Assembly: GCA_018857735.1 (NCBI GenBank)
Contig: JABMCL010003006.1
Span: forward strand, 118,501 to 182,500
Source of the DNA: Alviniconcha marisindica
Lineage: Eukaryota > Mollusca > Gastropoda > Provannidae
Length of the DNA stretch: 64,000 nt
Reading direction: 5' to 3'
In this document: positions 57,740-64,000 of the stretch, piece after piece
Layout: the number at the start of each line of letters is the position of its first letter
How positions within the stretch are numbered: position 1 is the first letter of the stretch
Position numbers and translations under genes: made by a program
The notes under the pieces: generated by a model
Seen by the model: only the letters and a program-made list of their open reading frames with translations
Database searches by the model: none
What the model was told of the DNA's origin: nothing

Positions 57740-58310
57740 CTTTTCAAACCGAAAAACAAAAACAAAACAAAAGCTGACACTTTACTACCCTACACACTGC
57801 AGCTAGTTCATGTATTTAGGCTCACGGGAATTCAGTTTTCCTCCGGACTTTGCATATTCGCGCGGAGTGAGGTCAGTTTTTTTTCTTCAGGGAAATAACG
57901 CAGCTATAAACCACCTGAGGTCGTGTGCCTGTGCCTGTGGCGTTCGTCCGCTTTGACTCCACCTGGGCGCTCAGGACGTTGGCCGAAGTGACCGATATGT
58001 ATGTTGTCCCGCACACACAATCCAAGCAGGGGGCCCCTTGGATATTATGTACCGGAAGACCCCATTTTTTTTAATGGATCTTCTTTTTCAGCACTTCAGG
58101 TTATTCATCTCTTGCAGGACGTCCGGGCAGACACATGCTGCATCGCCGGGACAATTACTGGTCAGCGATAAACTGTTGCATCCGGACATTTACTCACGAA
58201 AAATCTTTATACTGGCATCCTTCCCCCAACACACAAACACACACACAAACACACCATTTTGTACGTGAACTGTTAACGCAAATATTTTCTGTCACTTGAA
58301 CTTCATACAA
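57740..58310. other. Unrecognised single-copy DNA
   Basis: Moderately CpG-rich at 57830-58160; no exon recognised. Confidence 0.45.
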
Positions 58311-58315
58311 GGTGA

Positions 58316-58363
<48 letters not shown>

Positions 58364-58412
58364 TTGTGTGTGTGTGTGTGTATGTGTGTGTGTGTGTGTG
58401 TCTGTCTGTGTC
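58316..58412. repeat. (TG)n microsatellite
   Basis: TG tract with GGTTG and TATG interruptions. Confidence 0.95.
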
Positions 58413-58719
58413 TGTGTCGAGCGTGCGTGCGTGTATTTGCACCAGAACGGTGAGCAAAATTAATATCCGGTTGCAACGCTTTATCAGAGCATCAGCCATT
58501 AATTTGTCCGGTGAGCAATATTGCTACACTGGGGCAGTCTAGCCCATGGACCTACATCTACATATAGGTCCGTGGTCTAACCAGTGCAGCAGCTAGCCTA
58601 TGTCCAGCCGCCGCACGAGACGCGCTGACCACAGTACAGCCCGCTAGCTGTGAGTGCGAAGGCTTCAGTGTTGACCTAAGGCAAGTGCTATGACTGATCG
58701 CATAATGCACTTAGTGGAC

Positions 58720-59840
58720 AAGCGCCGTGAGGCTCGCTGTTACAGTCATTCAGCTGGTCGTAACGTTACACACCCACGTAGCTGGCCTGACTTTACATAG
58801 CCTTGTAGCTGGTCGTAGCTGGCCTGACTTTACGTAGCCTTGTAGCTGGTCTAACCTAACATAGCCATGTAACGTTACACACTCACGCAGCTGGTCTAAC
58901 TTTACATAGCCCTGTAGCTGGTCGTAACGTTATACACCCACGTAGCTGATCTAACTTTACATAGCCTTGTAGATGGTCGCAACGTTACACACCCACGCAG
59001 CTGGTCTAACTTTACATAGCATTGTAGCTGGTCGTAGCTGGTCTAACTTTACATAGCCTTGTAACGTTACACACTCACGTAACTGGTCTAACTTTACATA
59101 GCCTTGTAGCTGTTCGTAACGTTACACACCCACGCAGCTGGCCTAACTTTACACGGCCTTGTACCTGGTCGCAACGTTGCACACCTACGTAACTGGTTGC
59201 TAAAAGGCCACACGTCTGGTCGTAGCTTCACACGGCCATGTCGCTGGTCGGAACTTTATATAAATAATAATAATACATACATTTTCTATAGCGCTATTCC
59301 CCGCTGAGCGAGCTCAACGCGCTGGAGCTCAACACAGCTTTGCAGCTGGTCGTAAAGCTACACACCCACGTAATTGTTAAAACGTCACACAGCTGGTCGT
59401 AAACCTACACACCCACGTAATTGTTAAAACGTCACACAGCTGGTCGTAAAGCTACACATCCACGTAATTGTTAAAACGTCACACAGCTGGTCGTAACGTT
59501 ACCAAGCCATGTAGCAGGTCGTAGCTTCACAGAGCCATGTAGCTGATCGTAACACTACACAGCCTTTTAGCTGGTCGTAACGTTTAACTAGCCACACAGC
59601 TGGTCGTAATTTCACACAGCCATGTACCTGGACCGTTACAAAGCTAGGTAAATGTCGGTAAAAAGGCAAGCAGCTGGTCGTAACGTTACACAGCCATACA
59701 GCATTTCTTAACTTCACATAGCCATGGAGTTTGTCGTAACGTTGAATTGTAACTGGTCGTAATTTCACACTGCCATGGAGCTGGGATGTTACAAAGCTAG
59801 GTAACTGGTCGGTAAAAAGGTCAAGAAGCTGGTTGTAACG
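58720..59840. repeat. Irregular minisatellite (GTAGCTGGTCGTAACGTTAC)
   Basis: Units of 28-60 bp combine TAGCTGGTCGTAACGTTACA, CACCCACGTA and TCTAACTTTACATAGCC. Interrupted at 59260-59335. Confidence 0.92.
59260..59335 (+). mobile_element. AATAATAATA-TATAGCGC dispersed element fragment
   Basis: (AAT)n, ACATTTTCTATAGCGC then GAGCGAGCTCAACGCGCTGG. A likely inverted relative is at 6705-6765 (AGCGCTGTGAGC, GGCGCTTTACA, GTTATTGTTATTAC). Confidence 0.45.
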
Positions 59841-59841
59841 T

Positions 59842-59920
59842 CCCTCCCTCTTCCCCCACCTCCATTCGTCCGTCCCTAATAAGCCTTATGGGTTTTGTGG
59901 ACGTAAAGCGCCACGAAAGA
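59842..59920 (+). mobile_element. SINE family 1 tail fragment
   Basis: C/T-rich stretch, GTCCCTAATAAGCCTTATGG, GTGGACGTAAAGCGCC. Confidence 0.75.
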
Positions 59921-60041
59921 AGAAGTAACGTCACACAGCCATGTAGCTTGTCGTTGGGTAGCCATGTAGCTGGTCATAACCGGTTACACAGCCACGTGGA
60001 TGGTCGCTACATAGCCAAATGCAGCAGGTCCTCTACGCTTG

Positions 60042-60364
60042 TGAGCCGGTTTGGCCTAGCGGTAAGGCGTTAGGCTGGTAAGCGGAAGGACCTCGGTTCG
60101 ATACCGCTTCGGCTCTCCTTTCTCTTCAAAAAGATGTGGTTTGTGGACATGTCTTGTGACTGTCCATCACTTCCTACTGAAAATTAAAATGGTTCTCGTC
60201 GCTGCCCATCTTAATGCAGGAATCATTCTGGTGGTGGCAGTGTAGCGATAGGATATAATCTCCCCTTCCCCCTCCACCCCCCCCCCCCCCCCCCCCCCCC
60301 ACTTCTCCCCGTCCATAATAATCCTTATGGTTTCTGTGGACGTTAAGCACCATGTTTACTTCCT
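60042..60364 (+). mobile_element. tRNA-headed SINE, family 1, near full length
   Basis: GTTTGGCCTAGCGGTAAGGC (A-box), GGTTCGATACC (B-box), TTAATGCAGGAATCATTCTG, a C-run at 60277-60300, tail to CATGTTTACTTCC. Best-preserved copy in the window. Confidence 0.92.
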
Positions 60365-60386
60365 TCCTTCCTTCCTTACGCTAAAC

Positions 60387-60640
60387 GTGAGCCAGTGTGG
60401 CCTAGCGTTAAGGCGTTAGGCTGGTAAGCAGGACTTCGGTTCGATTCCGCTTCGGCTCTCCTCTCTCTTCAAAGGTTGTGGCTCCCCTTGTTGCCCACCT
60501 TAATGCAGGAGTCATTGTGGCGGTGACCGTATAGTGATAGGTACAGTCTCCCTCTTCCCCCACCTCCTGGGATCTCGGTCCCCGCCAGTACCTCTTCGGA
60601 GACAACTCGGCGTTAAACGAGTTTAACCAAACCAAACTTA
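60387..60640 (+). mobile_element. tRNA-headed SINE, family 1, alternative tail
   Basis: GTGTGGCCTAGCGTTAAGG, GGTTCGATTCC, TTAATGCAGGAGTCATTG, then the tail CTGGGATCTCGGTCCCCGCC to GGCGTTAAACGAG instead of the CATGTTTACTT tail. Confidence 0.88.
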
Positions 60641-60839
60641 ACGTTAAACAGACGGGATATAGCTGGCCGTTACGAAGACATGCAGCTGGTTTTAACGTTA
60701 CACGGCCGTCGTGTAGCGGGTTGTTACACAGACCTCGGACCGTTAAACAGACATGTATATGGCTAGCTGTTTGCCTTTAATGAGACTGTCAGCTGTTTGC
60801 CTTTAGTGAGACTTGTCAGACGGAATTTTTAATTTTATA

Positions 60840-61045
60840 ATGCAAAGTGGTCTTATTATCTGAAGTCTCCCAAGTGGTCTTATTACCTTAATTCTCCCTA
60901 CTGGTCTTATTATCTGAACTCTCCTTAGTGGTCTTATTACCATAATTCTCCCTACTGGTCTTATTACTTAACTCTCCCTAGTGGTCTTACTACCTAAATT
61001 CTCCCAAGTGGTCTTATTACCTGAATTCTCCCAAGTGGTCTCAAC
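60840..61045. repeat. About 27-bp minisatellite
   Basis: Seven units of AGTGGTCTTATTACCTGAAT and TCTCCCA. Confidence 0.93.
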
Positions 61046-62235
61046 GCCAAGCTCATAACATCATCCCATCAGCAACACCACAAGCTGAAAAAAGCACACT
61101 TCCGGCAACACCACAAGCTGAAAAGACTACACTTCCGGCAACACCACAAGCTGATAACATCAAAACCACCCGAGGGCAACACTACGCTCATAACATCAGC
61201 AACACCACGAGCTGATAACCATCCAGGTGCAACTCCAAGCTCATAGCATCATCCCACCAGCAACACCACAAGCTGATAACCATCCAGGTGCAACTCCAAG
61301 CTCATAACATCATCCCACCAACAACACCACAAGCTGATAACCATCCAGGTGCAACTCCAAGCTCATAACATCATCCCACCAACAACACCACAAGCTGATA
61401 ACCATCCAGGTGCAACTCCAAGCTCATAACATCATCCCACCAACAACACCACAAGCTGATAACCATCCAGGTGCAACTCCAAGCTCATAACATCATCCCA
61501 CCAGCAACACCACAAGCTGATAACCATCCAGGTGCAACTCCAAGCTCATAACATCATCCCACCAGCAACACCACAAGCTGATAACCATCCAGGTGCAACT
61601 CCAAGCTCATAACATCATCCCACCAGCAACACCACAAGCTGATAACCATCCAGGTGCAACTCCAAGCTCATAACATCATCCCACCAGCAACACCACAAGC
61701 TGATAACCATCCAGGTGCAACTCCAAGCTCATAACATCATCCCACCAACAACACCACAAGCTGATAACCATCCAGGTGCAACTCCAAGCTCATAACATCA
61801 TCCCACCAACAACACCACAAGCTAAAAACATCATACAACCGGCAACACCACAAGCTGATAACATCATACCACCGGCAACACCACGAGCTGATAACATACC
61901 ACGGGCAACACCACGAGCTGATAACACCATACCACCGGCAACACCACAAGCTGATAACATCACACCACCGGCAACACCACACCACCGGCAACACCACAAG
62001 CTGATAACATCACACCACCGGCAACACCACGAGCTGATAACATACCACCGGCAACACCACGAGCTGATAACACCATACCACCGGCAACACCACAAGCTGA
62101 TAACATCACACCACCGGCAACACCACGAGCTGATAACATACCACCGGCAACACCACGAGCTGATAACACCATACCACCGGCAACACCACAAGCTGATAAC
62201 ATCACACCACCGGCAACACCACGAGCTGATAACAT
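61045..62235. repeat. Two-phase minisatellite (60-bp then 33-bp units)
   Basis: 61190-61830 has about ten near-identical 60-bp units with CACAAGCTGATAACCATCCA, GGTGCAACTCCAAGCTCATA and ACATCATCCCACCAGCAACA. 61830-62230 has about twelve 27-36 bp units with CACAAGCTGATAACATCACA and CCACCGGCAACAC. Homogeneity suggests recent expansion. Confidence 0.96.
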
Positions 62236-62239
62236 CCCA

Positions 62240-63365
62240 TTTCCGGGAGCGCGTGGAAGAAAGACGAAGCCGAGTGAAAACCCTGACAACACTGACGTCG
62301 GAGGAATGAATAGAAGTGAATTAGATATTCATGGGGCAAGACAAAAGTGGAAGGATGGCCTTGTGGGGGAGAAATCGAGTTGGTTAGAGCGGCAGCGGAA
62401 GATAAGAGTGGAGTACGAGTATAATTATTAATCCTCACGGCAGACTTATCAAGTGGATAATATAATTACAGGTACCGCGACTGGACTGACTGATTGGTCC
62501 ATAAAAAGCTACTCGCGAAGGTCAGCCGAGGGCAAAACGCAATCAATCAAACTGTAAGGGAGAGTGTCCTTTTCTGTTCGCTTCACGCGTCAGTTCTTGC
62601 TTGAAGAGAGCTGGAGGAAAATGAAGTTGAATGACCTGGGAGGGCAGAAAATGGAAATTACATACATACAATTTATTTTGTTCTATTTTATTTATATAAA
62701 AAAATACATGTACAAAGGGAGAATTCACCAACTGGAAGATAAGCCGATTGAATTTAACTTCCCTCGTCATCTACTTGTGTATTATCTCACACACCACCAC
62801 TACCACCACCACCACCACCACCACCACTACTACTACTAACAATAACAAAACTTCTTAACCAACAGAAAGATAAGTGGATCTAATTTCATACCATTCACCG
62901 TTTGTGTACTAAAACGAAAAGAAAAACTACTAACTGAAAGAGAGACAGATCGAATTTCATTCCTTTCGCTGTTTGTTCGCGTATTGTGTGTCCAATCGTT
63001 GCCTCAAAAAGGGGATTCACCCTGAGATTTAGAACACGTTTCTGTACTGTCTGATTAAATCACAATACAAGCGCTGTTTTCAACCCTTTCTGTGTTCTGA
63101 AACGCACACAGCTGCATTCTGACCTTAAAAGGGACAACCTTTCACAGTTTCGGGTTCTCAGCAGCGGGGACCTTAATTTCTACGTTCGCTGTATCCCAGG
63201 GGATGGGTGGGAGGCACTGGGTGGGGAGGGTGGTTAAAGAGTATTACCTTCATGGGGGAAGATCTTTAGTGGACTATTTACAGGGTCACATCCATCAGGC
63301 TCAACCTGCGGAGTGATCAGTCGATCATCATCAAACGAAGGGACCAATGAGAATGAACTAAATAA
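62240..63365. other. Single-copy DNA without recognised gene
   Basis: Contains a (CCA)n stretch at 62794-62837. No exon seen. Confidence 0.5.
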
Positions 63366-63370
63366 TTATG

Positions 63371-64000
63371 TGAGCCAGTTTGGCCTAGCGGTAAGGCGTT
63401 AGGCTGGTAAGTGGAAGGACTTCGGTGCGATTCCGCGTCGGCTCTCCTCTCTCTTCAGAAGTTGTGGCCTGTGGACACTGTCTTGTGGCTTTAATGTTTA
63501 ATTAGATAGGATGTTTGTAAAAAAATATCCTATCTATTAGACATGTACTACTAGAATGTCCTATTACCACAGAGGTATTTCAGAAAAATGGACATGACTA
63601 ATTAGATAGGATGTTTGTAAAAATGTCCTACTAGACATATACTACTAAAATGTCGTATTACCACAGAGTTATTTTAGAAAAATGGATATGACTTTAATGC
63701 TTGCAACAATGTAAGATATATTTTGTATAATACTGATAGTATCAATTCTATTGTTAAATTGATTGTTCATAGTCCTGTAAGTAAGCTAGTATAATTTCCT
63801 GTGTGCGTGTGCGTGTGTGTGTGTCTAATATCAACTCGATGTGAACAGACATAAAATAAAACATTCATTGACTGACTGATTGATTGATCTTGTGGCTTTG
63901 TCCCCCACAATCAATGAAACACTAAAATGGCTCTCATCGCTGCCCATCTTAATGCTGGAGTCAGTATATATATAGAGGCGACAGTGATAGCGACACGTAT
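63371..64000 (+). mobile_element. tRNA-headed SINE, family 1, split by an insertion
   Basis: The head (GTTTGGCCTAGCGGTAAGGC, decayed B-box GGTGCGATTCC) runs to TGTCTTGTGGCTTT at 63492 and resumes at 63888 with TCTTGTGGCTTTGTCCC through CATCTTAATGCTGGAGTCA. It continues past the window end. Confidence 0.9.
63493..63887 (+). mobile_element. Retrotransposed insertion (395 bp) nested in the SINE
   Basis: Flanked by a perfect 12-bp duplication TCTTGTGGCTTT (63481-63492 and 63888-63899). It ends AAAATAAAACATTCATTGAC, then TGACTGATTGATTGA, a 4-bp-repeat tail typical of some non-LTR elements. Its left half is a two-copy 97-100 bp tandem repeat (TTAGATAGGATGTTTGTAAA). No coding capacity. Confidence 0.85.

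Noticed and set aside
48358..60450. Functional tRNA genes at the A/B-box matches
   Set aside because: The heads are followed by a fixed non-tRNA body and tail in every copy, and the anticodon arm does not fold convincingly; they are SINEs.
61776..62309. 177-codon frame HHRQHHELIT
   Set aside because: Pure product of the 33-bp satellite.

Overview
The window looks like nuclear DNA of an intron-rich invertebrate, most likely a gastropod mollusc. That is inferred from GT-AG split genes, very dense micro- and minisatellites, and tRNA-headed SINEs. I see no operons, bacterial genes, CRISPR arrays or viral genes. Two genes are well supported, arranged tail to tail.

(1) 368-12398, + strand: the 3' two thirds of a glycoside hydrolase family 65 gene, protein-glucosylgalactosylhydroxylysine glucosidase (PGGHG/ATHL1 type). 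Seven exons join in phase into about 468 codons ending in TGA, and all three catalytic carboxylates known from the human enzyme are present. The 5' exons lie left of the window.

(2) 41508-28794, - strand: a nearly complete mitogen- and stress-activated kinase (MSK1/2, RPS6KA5/4 family; relative of fly JIL-1). Ten exons join in phase into about 899 codons, with an N-terminal AGC kinase, linker and hydrophobic motif, C-terminal CaMK-type kinase, and a long Ser-rich/acidic tail. The short first coding exon and the promoter were not found; they should lie to the right, somewhere in 42-58 kb.

Between the genes (12.4-28.8 kb) are minisatellites, microsatellites, one PIF/Harbinger-type MITE and unrecognised single-copy sequence. 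Right of 42 kb are more minisatellites, a 1.3 kb polypurine (GA) block, CpG-rich single-copy DNA at 53.5-55.5 kb, and a cluster of SINE-like elements. One SINE (63.37 kb to the window end) is split by a younger insertion with a 12-bp target duplication.

The most unusual signal is that many tandem repeats begin at, and contain, an exon edge with its splice site. This is seen at about ten splice sites in the two oppositely oriented genes (PGGHG exon B acceptor and donor, C acceptor, D donor, E acceptor, F acceptor; MSK exon 1, 2, 8 and possibly 9 acceptors). The result is arrays of decoy splice sites of 2 to about 50 copies, suggesting either a recurrent mechanism that seeds tandem duplication at exon borders or selection for decoys. 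A second notable point is the MSK tail, which carries five SUMO-interaction-like hydrophobic/acidic motifs.
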